A stretch of DNA of 64,000 bases from NCBI RefSeq assembly GCF_002216795.1, contig NZ_CP022316.1, positions 1,550,001 through 1,614,000 of the forward strand, in the 5' to 3' direction. How positions within the stretch are numbered: the stretch's first letter is position 1; the number at the start of each line of letters is the position of its first letter. Position numbers and translations under genes: made by a program. The notes under the pieces were generated by a model that made no database searches, was not told where the DNA came from, and saw nothing but the letters and a program-made list of their open reading frames with translations. This DNA comes from Brachybacterium avium (GTDB lineage Bacteria > Actinomycetota > Actinomycetes > Actinomycetales > Dermabacteraceae). This document shows positions 36,442 to 45,318 of the stretch, one piece after another.

Positions 36442-37464
36442 ATGAACCCCTCCCTGCGCCGCCCCTCGATGGGCGATGTCGCCTCTCGCGCCGGCGTCTC
36501 CTACCAGACCGTCTCCCGGGTGCTCAACGAGCCGGAGATCGTCCGCCCCAGCACCCGCGATCGCGTGCTCGAGGCGATCTCGGAGCTCGGCTACACCCGC
36601 AATCGGGCGGCGCGCGCGCTGAAGACCGCCCGCTCCTCGCTGATCGGCGTGCTCACCGACAACCTCTCGCTGTTCGGCCCGGCCGAGACCACCACCGCCG
36701 TCGAGACCGCCGCCCGGGAGGCCGGCTACTCGGTGGTGCTGACCTCGATGACCTCGGATCCGCACGGCGCCCGCCAGGTGGGGGCGGAGCTGCTGGGATC
36801 CGGGGTCGAGGGGATCCTGGTGATCGCCGCGCACGAGGGGATGACTCCCGCGGTCTCCGCGGTGGCGGGCACCGCTCCGGTGGTCGTGGTCTCCGCGCAG
36901 CCGGCCCGCGAGGCCGGGGTCGAGGTGGTCGGCATCGATCAGGCCCACGGGGCACGGGCCGTGGTCGAGCACCTGCAGCGCACCGGCGCCGGTTCGATCG
37001 CCCATCTCGCCGGGCCGACGGACTGGTTCGACGCCCGGGCCCGGCGCGGCGGCTTCACTGCGGCGCTCGAGGAGTTCGGCCTCGACGGGGAGGTCGTGGG
37101 CCCCGGCGAATGGACCCCGCGCGCCGGCTATGAGCTCACGACGGGCCTGATCGCCTCCGGCCTGCCCGATGCGCTCTTCGCCGCGAACGACATGATCGCC
37201 ATCGGGGCCCTGCATGCCCTGCACCAGCACGGGCTGCGGGTCCCCGAGGACGTCGCCGTGGTGGGCTTCGACAACACCCTGGGGGCCGAGTTCCTGATCC
37301 CCTCGCTGACCACGGTGGCGCAGCCCTTCGCCGAGGTGGGGCGGGAAGCGCTGCGCCACCTGGTGTCCCTGCTGGACGGGGCCTCCTCGTCGGTGGAGGC
37401 GCCGCGCGCACTGGAGCCGCGACTGGTGGTGCGCCGCTCCACCCGCCCCGAGCGCACGCACTGA
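36442..37464 (+). CDS. LacI-family regulator (AraR-like) of L-arabinose genes
   Basis: 340 residues. The helix-turn-helix is PSMGDVASRAGVSYQTVSRV, with hinge NRAARALKTARSSLIGVLTDN and the effector domain VEVVGIDQAHGARAVVEHL, HLAGPTDWFDARARRGGF, AANDMIAIGALHALHQHG and VVGFDNTLGAEFLIPSLTT. The ATG at 36442 has AGGAGA upstream. It sits between the chvE operon (divergent) and araBDA (downstream). The matching palindromes in front of both suggest that it represses the two and is released by L-arabinose (inference). Confidence 0.92.
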   Translation: MNPSLRRPSMGDVASRAGVSYQTVSRVLNEPEIVRPSTRDRVLEAISELGYTRNRAARALKTARSSLIGVLTDNLSLFGPAETTTAVETAAREAGYSVVLTSMTSDPHGARQVGAELLGSGVEGILVIAAHEGMTPAVSAVAGTAPVVVVSAQPAREAGVEVVGIDQAHGARAVVEHLQRTGAGSIAHLAGPTDWFDARARRGGFTAALEEFGLDGEVVGPGEWTPRAGYELTTGLIASGLPDALFAANDMIAIGALHALHQHGLRVPEDVAVVGFDNTLGAEFLIPSLTTVAQPFAEVGREALRHLVSLLDGASSSVEAPRALEPRLVVRRSTRPERTH

Positions 37465-37573
37465 CGAGCGCCCCGCACACCTCCGGCTCGGAGCATGCGC
37501 AGCCGCGGGCCGCGCAGCCGGCTCAGCGTCCTGCGCCACCGCGAGCACGGCAGCAAGCGCCACCTCACACCCA

Positions 37574-37591
37574 AATGTGAACGTTGACATT
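37574..37591. promoter_or_regulatory. AraR/LacI operator upstream of araB
   Basis: AATGTGAACGTTGACATT is a near-perfect palindrome (AATGTNAACGTTNACATT) ending 27 bp before the araB start, in a position to block transcription initiation. Confidence 0.8.
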
Positions 37592-37618
37592 CCTGGGGGC
37601 GGGTGATTCAGTGGTGTC

Positions 37619-39259
37619 ATGACGCACGCCGCCGTGACCTCCGCAGGCCGCTCCGAGACGGCCTCCCTGCTCGCCGAGGGCCGCGCCCACCTGGGGCTCG
37701 AGCTCGGATCGACCCGCATCAAGGCCGCCCTGATCGATGATCTCGGCACGGTGCTCGCCACCGGTTCGCACGCCTGGGAGAACCAGCTGGTCGACGACAG
37801 CTGGACCTACTCCCTCGACGAGATCCGCACCGGCATCCAGGGCTGCTACGCCGCTCTGATGCGCGATGTGCGGGAGCGCCACGGGGTCGAGCTCACGCGA
37901 CTGGCGAGCCTGGGGATCTCCGCGATGATGCACGGCTACCTCGCCTTCGACGCCGAGGGGACGCAGCTGACGCCCTTCCGCACCTGGCGCAACACCTACA
38001 CCACCGAGGCCGCCGCTGAGCTCAGCGAGGCGCTGGGCGTGAACATCCCGCTGCGCTGGAGCGTCGCGCACCTGCTGCACGCCCTTCGCGGGGGCGAGGA
38101 GCATGTGCAGGACCTCGCCCACCTCACCACGCTCTCCGGCTATGTGCACCGCGAGCTCACCGGGCGCTCCGTGCTCGGGGTGGGCGATGCCAGCGGCATG
38201 TTCCCGATCTCCGCCTCCGGCGACGGCTACGACCCGGAGCTGCTGGAGCGCTTCGGGGCGCTCGAGGGGGTGGCCGCTCTGCCCTGGTCGCTCGTCGACG
38301 TACTGCCCGAGGTGCTGGTCGCCGGGCAGGATGCCGGCACTCTCACGACCGAGGGGGCAGCCCTGCTGGACCCCTCCGGAGCACTGCAGCCAGGGGCGAT
38401 CACCGCCGCCCCGGAGGGCGACGCGGGCACCGGCATGGTCGCCACCCAGGCCATCGCGCCCCGCACCGGCAACGTCTCCGCCGGCACCAGCGCCTTCGCG
38501 ATGGTGGTGCTCGAGGCGCCGCTGTCCGGCCCGCGCGAGGAGATCGACATGGTCACCACGCCCTCGGGCGATCCGGTGGCGATGATCCACACCAACAACT
38601 GCGCCGGGGACCTCGACGCCTGGCTGGGTCTGTTCGGCCGCTTCGCCGAGCTGCTGGGCAGCCCGCTGGAGCCCGAGGAGCTGTACAGCCTGCTGTTCGG
38701 CGCGGGGGCCGAGGGCGAGGCGGATGCCGGCGGCGTGCTGAGCTTCAACTACCTCTCCGGCGAGCACCAGACCGCTGTGCCCTCGGGCCGCCCGCTGCTG
38801 GTGCGGGAGCAGGAGTCCCGCTTCACGCTGGAGAACTTCATGCGTGCCCAGCTCTACGGTGCCTTCGGGGCGCTCGCCGTGGGGATGGAGACGCTGCGAC
38901 AGGACGAGGACGTGCAGCTGGACGTCATGTATGCCCATGGCGGGATCTTCCGCACCGCGGGCGTCGCCCAGCAGGTGCTGGCCGATGCGCTCGCCACCCC
39001 GGTCGCCGTCGGGGACTCCGCCGGCGAGGGCGGGGCCTGGGGCATGGCCCTGCTGGCGGCGTTCACCGCGCACGTCCACCGTCCCACCGGCGACCCCGCC
39101 ACCTCGCTGCACACCTTCCTGGCCGAGCAGATCTTCACCGCCCAGCAGCTCTCGACCCGCCGACCCGACGAGGCCGGGACGGCGGGCCACGCCCGATGGC
39201 TGGCCGGCTACCGCGCTGCGCTGCCCGTCGAGCGCCTGGCCGGCGAGCTGCTCGACTGA
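37619..39259 (+). CDS. araB: FGGY-family carbohydrate kinase, probable L-ribulokinase
   Basis: 546 residues. FGGY kinase with the ASKHA fold: phosphate-1 motif LGLELGSTRIKAALID near residue 26, LGISAMMHGYLAFD, the FGGY ATP-side motif region with GNVSAGTSAFAMV, and adenosine segment YAHGGIFRTAGVAQQVLADAL. By family it resembles the xylulokinase/gluconokinase branch, but its position as first gene of araB-araD-araA makes L-ribulose phosphorylation the likely role. There is no strong ribosome binding site before ATG 37619. The LacI operator lies immediately upstream. Confidence 0.88.
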   Translation: MTHAAVTSAGRSETASLLAEGRAHLGLELGSTRIKAALIDDLGTVLATGSHAWENQLVDDSWTYSLDEIRTGIQGCYAALMRDVRERHGVELTRLASLGISAMMHGYLAFDAEGTQLTPFRTWRNTYTTEAAAELSEALGVNIPLRWSVAHLLHALRGGEEHVQDLAHLTTLSGYVHRELTGRSVLGVGDASGMFPISASGDGYDPELLERFGALEGVAALPWSLVDVLPEVLVAGQDAGTLTTEGAALLDPSGALQPGAITAAPEGDAGTGMVATQAIAPRTGNVSAGTSAFAMVVLEAPLSGPREEIDMVTTPSGDPVAMIHTNNCAGDLDAWLGLFGRFAELLGSPLEPEELYSLLFGAGAEGEADAGGVLSFNYLSGEHQTAVPSGRPLLVREQESRFTLENFMRAQLYGAFGALAVGMETLRQDEDVQLDVMYAHGGIFRTAGVAQQVLADALATPVAVGDSAGEGGAWGMALLAAFTAHVHRPTGDPATSLHTFLAEQIFTAQQLSTRRPDEAGTAGHARWLAGYRAALPVERLAGELLD

Positions 39260-39285
39260 ACCCTGCGCCCCGGGGCCCCGCCCAG

Positions 39286-39330
39286 CTGAACCCCGCACCG
39301 CTGAACGCCGCACTGCTGAACCCCGCCCAG
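39286..39330 (+). repeat. Three 15-bp intergenic repeats between araB and araD
   Basis: Units at 39286, 39301 and 39316 follow CTGAACSCCGCNCNG; a fourth degenerate copy of the first half starts at the araB stop. Confidence 0.75.
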
Positions 39331-39381
39331 CGCGTCTCGACCGCCGGCCGCGCCCGACCCGTTCCGATCCAGGAGGTCCTC

Positions 39382-40100
39382 ATGACCCTCGTCCTGTCCG
39401 AGCTGCCCCCCTCCACCCAAGAGGCGGTCGCCGCGACCCGCCAGCGCGTCGCCGCCCTGCACGCCGAGCTGCCCCGCAACGGGCTCGTGGTGTGGACCGC
39501 CGGCAACGTCTCCGAGCGGGTGCCCGCCACGGCGCCCGAGGTGCCGGGCCTGCTGGTCATCAAGCCCTCCGGCGTCTCCTACGACGAGCTCTCCGCGGAG
39601 ACCATGGTGGTGTGCACCCTGGACGGCGCGAAGATCAACGACGGTACCGCCGATGAACTGACCCCCTCCTCGGACACCGCCGCCCACGCCTACGTCTACG
39701 CGCACCTGGAGGAGGTGGGGGCGTGGTCCACACCCACTCGACCTACGCCACCGCCTGGGCCGCACGCGGGGAGGAGATCCCCTGCGTGCTGACGATGATG
39801 GGCGATGAGTTCGGGGGCCCGGTCCCTGTCGGCCCGTTCGCGATCATCGGCGACGACTCGATCGGCCGCGGCATCGTGGAGACCCTGACCGGGCATCGCA
39901 GCCCCGCCGTGCTGATGCAGAACCACGGCCCCTTCACGATCGGCAAGGACGGCCGCGCCGCGGTGAAGGCCGCGGTGATGGTCGAGGAGGTCGCCCGCAC
40001 CGTGCACCTCTCCCGCCAGCTCGGGGAGCCGCTGCCCATCGAGCAGCACCTGGTCGATGCGCTCTACGACCGCTACCAGAACGTGTACGGCCAGCGCTGA
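39382..40100 (+). pseudogene. araD: L-ribulose-5-phosphate 4-epimerase with one apparent frameshift
   Basis: Class II aldolase/epimerase converting L-ribulose 5-phosphate to D-xylulose 5-phosphate. The first frame gives LVVWTAGNVSERVP, LLVIKPSGVSYDEL and SSDTAAHAYVYAHLEEVG, then diverges. The next frame gives VVHTHSTYATAWAARGEEIPC (zinc His pair), MQNHGPFTIGKDG and the C-terminal helices. Adding one G to the GGGGG run at 39717-39721 joins them into 239 residues with GGVVHTHS intact. The ATG at 39382 has a perfect AGGAGG. The flanking araB and araA are intact, so a sequencing deletion is the simpler explanation. Confidence 0.92.
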
Positions 40101-40205
40101 CGCGGGCCCGCCACCACCGATCCACCGGCCCGCCGGCCCCCGACCCACCAGCCCTGTCGACCCCGCAGACGCGTCGGCCCCACCCCCGAAGGACGAGAAC
40201 ACCCC

Positions 40206-41714
40206 ATGCAGAACCCCTTCGAAGCCCGCGAGATCTGGTTCCTGACCGGCAGCCAGGGCCTGTACGGCCCCGAGACGCTCGACCAGGTCGCCGCGCAGTC
40301 CCGCATGATCGCCGAGACCCTCGACGGCGCCGACGGCATCCCGGTGAAGATCATCTGGAAGCCGGTGCTCACCGACCGCGACGCGATCCGTGAGACGGCC
40401 CTGGCCGCGAATTCCGATCCCGCCTGCGTGGGCGTCATCGCGTGGATGCACACCTTCTCCCCGGCGAAGATGTGGATCCAGGGCCTGGATGCGCTGCGCA
40501 CCCCATTGCTGCACCTGCACACGCAGGCGAACATCGAGCTGCCCTGGGCGAGCATCGACATGGACTTCATGAACCTGAACCAGGCCGCGCACGGCGACCG
40601 CGAGTTCGGGTACATCGCCACCCGCCTGGGCGTGAACCGCAAGACCGTCGTGGGCCATGCGAGCGATGCCGGAGTGCAGGCGAAGATCGGCCGCTGGGCC
40701 CGCGCCGCGACCGGCTGGGCGGAGATGCATTCCCTGAAGCTGGCCCGCTTCGGCGACAACATGCGGGGCGTCGCCGTCACCGAGGGCGACAAGACCGAGG
40801 CCGAGCTGCGCCTCGGCGTCTCCGTGAACACCTGGGGCGTCAACGACCTGGTCGCCGTGGTCGATGCCGTCGAGGACAGCGCCATCGACGCCCTGGTCGC
40901 CGAGTACGAGGAGCTGTACGAGGTCGTCCCCGAGCTGAGGAAGGGCGGCGAGCGCCACCAGTCGCTCCGCTACGGAGCCCGCCAGGAGCTCGGCCTGCGC
41001 ACCTTCCTCGAGGAGGGCGGATTCGGTGCCTTCACCACGAACTTCGAGGACCTCGGCGGGCTGCGCCAGCTGCCCGGCCTCGCCGTGCAGCGTCTGATGG
41101 CCGACGGCTACGGCTTCGGCGCCGAGGGCGACTGGAAGACCGCGATCCTGGTGCGGGTCGCCGCGGTGATGGGCCACGGCCTGCCCGGCGGCGCCTCCCT
41201 GATGGAGGACTACACCTACGAGCTCACCCCCGGCCACGAACAGATCCTCGGCGCCCACATGCTCGAGGTCTCCCCCTCGCTGACCACCGCGAAGCCCTCT
41301 CTGGAGATCCACCCGCTGGGCATCGGTGACCGCGAGGACCCGGTGCGGCTGAAGTTCACGGCCGACGCCGGCCCCGCCGTGGTGGTGGCCCTGAGCGACA
41401 TGCGTGAGCGCTTCCGCCTGGTCGCCAACGTGGTCGAGGTGGTCGAGCCCGCGCAGGAGCTGCCGAAGCTGCCGGTGGCCTGCGCCGTGTGGGAGCCCGC
41501 CCCGGACTTCGCGACCTCCGCCGAGTGCTGGCTGACCGCCGGCGCGGCCCATCACACGGTGATGACCACCGCCGTGGGCCTGGAGGTCTGGGAGGACCTG
41601 GCGACCATCGGCGATCTCGAGCTCGCGGTCATCGACCAGGACACCACGGTGCGCTCCTTCACCCAGGACCTGCGCACCAACCAGGTCTTCCACCGCCTCG
41701 CCCAGGGTTTCTGA
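40206..41714 (+). CDS. araA: L-arabinose isomerase
   Basis: 502 residues, full family length. It converts L-arabinose to L-ribulose using Mn2+. Typical blocks are [16 protein letters not shown] at the N-terminus, [66 protein letters not shown] (metal Glu), [14 protein letters not shown] (second Glu region), [12 protein letters not shown] and [17 protein letters not shown] with the His ligand. Third gene of araBDA. A strong 15-bp-stem terminator follows. Confidence 0.98.
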   Translation: MQNPFEAREIWFLTGSQGLYGPETLDQVAAQSRMIAETLDGADGIPVKIIWKPVLTDRDAIRETALAANSDPACVGVIAWMHTFSPAKMWIQGLDALRTPLLHLHTQANIELPWASIDMDFMNLNQAAHGDREFGYIATRLGVNRKTVVGHASDAGVQAKIGRWARAATGWAEMHSLKLARFGDNMRGVAVTEGDKTEAELRLGVSVNTWGVNDLVAVVDAVEDSAIDALVAEYEELYEVVPELRKGGERHQSLRYGARQELGLRTFLEEGGFGAFTTNFEDLGGLRQLPGLAVQRLMADGYGFGAEGDWKTAILVRVAAVMGHGLPGGASLMEDYTYELTPGHEQILGAHMLEVSPSLTTAKPSLEIHPLGIGDREDPVRLKFTADAGPAVVVALSDMRERFRLVANVVEVVEPAQELPKLPVACAVWEPAPDFATSAECWLTAGAAHHTVMTTAVGLEVWEDLATIGDLELAVIDQDTTVRSFTQDLRTNQVFHRLAQGF

Positions 41715-41725
41715 GCCCAGGCGCC

Positions 41726-41774
41726 CTGAGCTCCTGAGCTCCCCGACACCCTGAGCTCCTGAGCTCCTGAGCTC
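41726..41774 (+). repeat. Five CTGAGCTC repeats after araA
   Basis: Two tandem copies (41726-41741), a 9-bp spacer, then three tandem copies (41751-41774). Each unit contains the palindrome GAGCTC and the block directly precedes the terminator. Confidence 0.8.
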
Positions 41775-41785
41775 ACTCGACAGGA

Positions 41786-41837
41786 AATGTCCCGGGGCGA
41801 CTCATCCGGCGCCCCGCATCGGTCGCCCCGGGACATT
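41786..41837 (+). terminator. Terminator of the araBDA operon
   Basis: AATGTCCCGGGGCGA (41786-41800) pairs perfectly with TCGCCCCGGGACATT (41823-41837), a 15-bp stem extendable by AGGA/TCCT. No U-tract. It separates araA from the downstream oxidase. Confidence 0.88.
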
Positions 41838-41892
41838 CCTCGTCCGCCGCCTCCCCCGCCACGCGCCCTGACCGCCTTGAGGAGCTGGAGCC

Positions 41893-43184
41893 ATGAAGCC
41901 CACCGAGACCTCCCCCGACCATTCCCTCGAGGCCCCCGGCCGCAGCTGGTCGGGGACCGTGGACTACGGGCCCGGCCCGCTGCACGCCCCGACCTCCGTC
42001 GAGGAGCTGCGGGCGCTGGTGGGGCGCAGCGCCCGGCTCCGGGCGCTCGGCACCCGGCACTCCTTCTCGGAGGTCGCGGCGAGCGACGCGGACCTGGTGA
42101 CCCTCGCGCAGCTGCCCGCGGACCTCGAGATCGACACCGCCTCCCGCACGGTGCGGGTCGCCGCGGGGATCCGCTACGGCGAGCTGGCCCTGGCCGCGCA
42201 TGCCCGCGGCCTCGCACTGTCGAACATGGGCTCGCTGCCGCACATCTCGGTGGCCGGGGCCAGCGCCACCGGCACCCATGGCTCCGGTGATCGCCGGCGC
42301 TCGCTGTCCTCCGCGGTGCGAGCGATCGAGCTGGTCACCGCCGACGGGGACCAGCTCACGCTCTCCCGCGAGGGGGACCCGGAGATCTTCGACGGCGCGG
42401 TGCTGGCCCTGGGCACCCTCGGGGTGGTCACCCATCTGACGCTCGACCTGGTCCCCGCCGCGCCGATGCGGCAGAGCGTCCACCTGGACTTCCCGGCCGA
42501 GCGCATGGGCGAGACGGATCTGCTGACGATGCTCGCCGGCGGCTCCAGCGTGAGCCTGTTCCACCACTGGGACGGACGCATCGCCCAGGCCTGGGTGAAG
42601 CAAGTGGTGGGCGTCGACGAGGAGCTGCCCGAGGTCTGGCTGGGCGGGCACCGGGCGGAGGGTCCGGTGCATCCCCTGCCCGGGATGCCGCCGGATTTCT
42701 GCACCGACCAGAGCGGCGATCCCGGTCCTGCGCATGAGCGTCTGCCGCACTTCCGGCTCGAGTTCACCCCGAGCAGCGGCGAGGAGATCCAGTCGGAGTA
42801 CTTCGTGGCCCGCGAGGACATCGCACTGGCTCTCGCCGCGGTGATGCCGCTCGGGGAGAGGATCCGCCCGCTGCTGCATGCCTCGGAGGTGCGCACCGTC
42901 GCGGCCGACGAGCTGTGGCTCTCCCCGCGCACCGGCGCGACAGCGCCTGCGTGCACTTCACCTGGAAGCAACTGCCCGAGCAGGTCGCGACGCTGCTGCC
43001 CGAGATCGAGGAGCGGCTGGCCCCCTTCGCGCCCCGCCCGCACTGGGGCAAGGTCTTCGCCACCGCGCCCGAGCAGGTGCGTGCCCAGTACCCCCGGCTC
43101 GACGACTTCCTCGCCCTGCGCGAGCGGCTCGATCCGGAGCGTGTCTTCACCAACGCCTACGTCGACCGACTGCTGGGGTCCTGA
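41893..43184 (+). pseudogene. FAD-linked alditol (xylitol) oxidase-like protein with one apparent frameshift
   Basis: FAD_binding_4 / D-arabinono-1,4-lactone-oxidase superfamily, closest in layout to actinobacterial alditol oxidases (about 420 aa). Visible are LRALGTRHSFSEVA with His56, the probable covalent-flavin His, AAGIRYGELALAAHARGLAL, LPHISVAGASATGTHGSG, the substrate region LPHFRLEFTPSSGEEIQSEYF and, after a frame break, DSACVHFTWKQLPEQ, FAPRPHWGKVF and RLDPERVFTNAYVDRLLG. The break is at the CCCC run 42923-42926; one extra C gives LSPAHRRDSACVHFTW and a 430-residue protein. It may oxidise arabinitol or xylitol linked to pentose metabolism (inference). Confidence 0.88.
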
Positions 43185-43276
43185 AGGTCCGGTGCGGCCG
43201 ATTCAGCTGCCGCAGGCCACGAGCGCCGCGGCACCGGGCCGGGGAGCACGGGAGCGACGGTGTCGCGCCGCGCCGC

Positions 43277-44122
43277 TCACATGACCGGCGCGTAGCGCGA
43301 ACGCAGCACCGCGAAGAGGCCGTAGAGGATGAGGCCGGCACCGACCACGGCGAGCGCGACCCCGCCCGCGGGCAGCGCCGCCATCGCCTGCAGGGCGCCG
43401 TCGAGCCCGGTCGCCTTCTCCGGATCCGCCCCGAGAGCGGCCCAGCCGAACATCATGCCCACCCCCACGAGCGCGATGCCCTTGGCGATAAAGCCCAGCA
43501 CCCCGGTGACGACGATCGCGCGCGCGATCTGCTGCCCCTCGGGCACGCGCAGGCGATCCTCGAAGCCACGGCCGGCTCCCGTGTACACGTGGAAGCAGCC
43601 GATGCCGAAGACCACCGCAGCCACCACCAGCACCGCGATCCGGCCGGCCACGCTGTCCATCAGCCCTGCGGTGAGCTGGGAGGTCTGCTCGCCGGAGTCG
43701 GTGCCGGAACCGGCGGCGAAGCGCAGGGCGGTCACCGCGAGCACCCCGTAGACCACGGCCTTGCCGAGGGTCGCGATGACATAGCGGATCCGCTTCATGG
43801 CGCCTCGCTTCCAGCGGGCTCCGAACCAGGCCTCGGCCAGGTGCCAGATCGCCAGTGCCGCCATCGCGACCCCGCCGATCCACAGCACGATGTTCCCGCC
43901 CGGCGCGGAGGCGACCGCCTGCAGGGCACCGGACTGGTCGGCCTCCTGCGAAGAGCCGCCGAACGCCATGCGCAGCGTGATCACCCCGATCAGCACGTGC
44001 ACCAGACCGCTCATCACGAAGCCGGCACGAGCGACGGCCTGGAAGGCCGGATGCTCGGCGACGTCCTCGGCCGCGTCCTCGACGTTCTCCGCGCCGTCAC
44101 GAGCGCTCTGCAGGGTTCCCAT
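43277..44122 (-). CDS. DUF1206 family membrane protein
   Basis: 281 residues with six membrane helices in three repeats, each starting with a conserved G-x-x-x-x-G-x-x-H/K pattern: ARAGFVMSGLVHVLIGVITLRM, GKAVVYGVLAVTALRF and GFIAKGIALVGVGMMFGWAAL. This is the DUF1206 architecture. WHLAEAWFG and FHVYTGAGRGF carry conserved His residues. Function unknown. It is convergent with the oxidase gene and divergent from the mevalonate operon. Confidence 0.87.
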   Translation of the reverse strand: MGTLQSARDGAENVEDAAEDVAEHPAFQAVARAGFVMSGLVHVLIGVITLRMAFGGSSQEADQSGALQAVASAPGGNIVLWIGGVAMAALAIWHLAEAWFGARWKRGAMKRIRYVIATLGKAVVYGVLAVTALRFAAGSGTDSGEQTSQLTAGLMDSVAGRIAVLVVAAVVFGIGCFHVYTGAGRGFEDRLRVPEGQQIARAIVVTGVLGFIAKGIALVGVGMMFGWAALGADPEKATGLDGALQAMAALPAGGVALAVVGAGLILYGLFAVLRSRYAPVM

Positions 44123-44271
44123 GGCTGAATGGTAGAGCGCCGCCGGAGCGTGGGGACCAGACCGGGGCCATCAGGCGCTCCCCGCGGTCTCCGGCACGGT
44201 CACTCCCATGCACGTTTCGTGAGGGTCCCGTGAGAATCGCCCAGGAGACATCGCGTCGCGCACATTCATGC

Positions 44272-44302
44272 TCCATGCTGGCCATGGCGTTGAGAGCATG
44301 GA
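44272..44302 (+). promoter_or_regulatory. Inverted repeat in the mevalonate operon leader
   Basis: TCCATGCT (44272-44279) and AGCATGGA (44295-44302) form a perfect 8-bp stem with a 15-base loop about 50-80 bp before the first mevalonate gene. It could be an operator or a leader hairpin. The rest of the 230-bp gap shows no recognisable RNA or promoter. Confidence 0.4.
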
Positions 44303-44352
44303 CGCCGACGTTCTGCACGTGACGCACTCCCGAGACAGGTTCACGAGGGCTC

Positions 44353-45318
44353 TTGACCACACATACCCCCGCCTCGATGCACGTCCCTGCCGTTCTCGGC
44401 ACGGGGCGCGCTCACGCGAAGGCGATCCTGCTGGGGGAGCATGCGGTGGTCTACGGCGCGCCCGCCGTCGCGGTGCCGGTCAGCAGCCTCACGACGACGG
44501 CGACGCTGCGCCCGGCGATCAGCTCGCTGATCTCCTGCGCCCTCTACGAGGGACCCTCCTCGGCCGCGCCCTCCCGTCTCGCCCCCGTGCATGCGGCCTG
44601 GCGCGCCGCCGCGGCCCACGTCGGCCTCGGCACCGAGGGTCTCGAGCTCGCCGTCGAGTCCGCGCTGCCCATCGCACGAGGGATGGGATCCAGTGCCGCG
44701 ATCGCCGCCGCGATCGTGCGCGCGGTGGCCGACGCCGCGGGCGCCGTGCTCGATGTGTCCGCGGAGCACGAGCTCATCCAGGAGGCCGAGCGGGCCGCCC
44801 ACGTCACCCCCAGCGGGATCGACGCCCGCACGGTGGTGGCCGAGACGCCGATCCGCTTCGAGAGGGGCACCCTGCAGCCCCTGCCCGTCGCGACACCTTT
44901 CGCGCTCGTGATCGCGGACACCGGCCGGCCCGGTGCGACCGCCGCGGCCATCGCCTCGGTGCGCTCGCTGCGCGAGCGGGAGCCCGCCGCGACCGACTCC
45001 GCGATCGCGCGTCTGGGGGACCTGGCCGACGGATGCGTCACGGATCTGGCCACCGGGGACCACGCGGAGCTGGGCCTCCGACTGCGCGCGGCCCATGAAC
45101 TGCTCGTCGGGCTCGGCGTGAGCAGCCCTGAACTGGATACCCTGGTGCAGGCGGCACATGCCGCCGGCTCCCCCGGTGCCAAGCTCACCGGCGGCGGTCA
45201 GGGCGGGTGCATCATCGCCCTCGCCCCGTCCGTCGCCGAGGCCGGGCCGCTCGCGCGCGAGCTCGAGGAGGCCGGAGCGGCGCAGGTATGGACGACGATC
45301 ATCGGAGGGACGGCATGA
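44353..45318 (+). CDS. mvk: Mevalonate kinase
   Basis: 321 residues from TTG 44353 (GAGGG a few bases upstream); an ATG at 44377 is the alternative and would still keep all motifs. GHMP kinase converting mevalonate to 5-phosphomevalonate. Motifs are GRAHAKAILLGEHAVVYGAPA (N-terminal GHMP motif), IARGMGSSAAIAAAIVRA (phosphate loop), SGIDARTVV and GAKLTGGGQGGCIIAL (C-terminal motif). First of six genes, each overlapping the next by ATGA. Confidence 0.95.
   Translation: MTTHTPASMHVPAVLGTGRAHAKAILLGEHAVVYGAPAVAVPVSSLTTTATLRPAISSLISCALYEGPSSAAPSRLAPVHAAWRAAAAHVGLGTEGLELAVESALPIARGMGSSAAIAAAIVRAVADAAGAVLDVSAEHELIQEAERAAHVTPSGIDARTVVAETPIRFERGTLQPLPVATPFALVIADTGRPGATAAAIASVRSLREREPAATDSAIARLGDLADGCVTDLATGDHAELGLRLRAAHELLVGLGVSSPELDTLVQAAHAAGSPGAKLTGGGQGGCIIALAPSVAEAGPLARELEEAGAAQVWTTIIGGTA

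Noticed and set aside
39696..41693. 665-codon open frame antisense to araD/araA
   Set aside because: Shadow; the sense strand encodes unmistakable L-arabinose isomerase.
43189..43237. CCGGTGC/GCACCGG hairpin as terminator between the oxidase and DUF1206 genes
   Set aside because: Only 7 bp with a 35-base loop and no U-tract; too weak to call.
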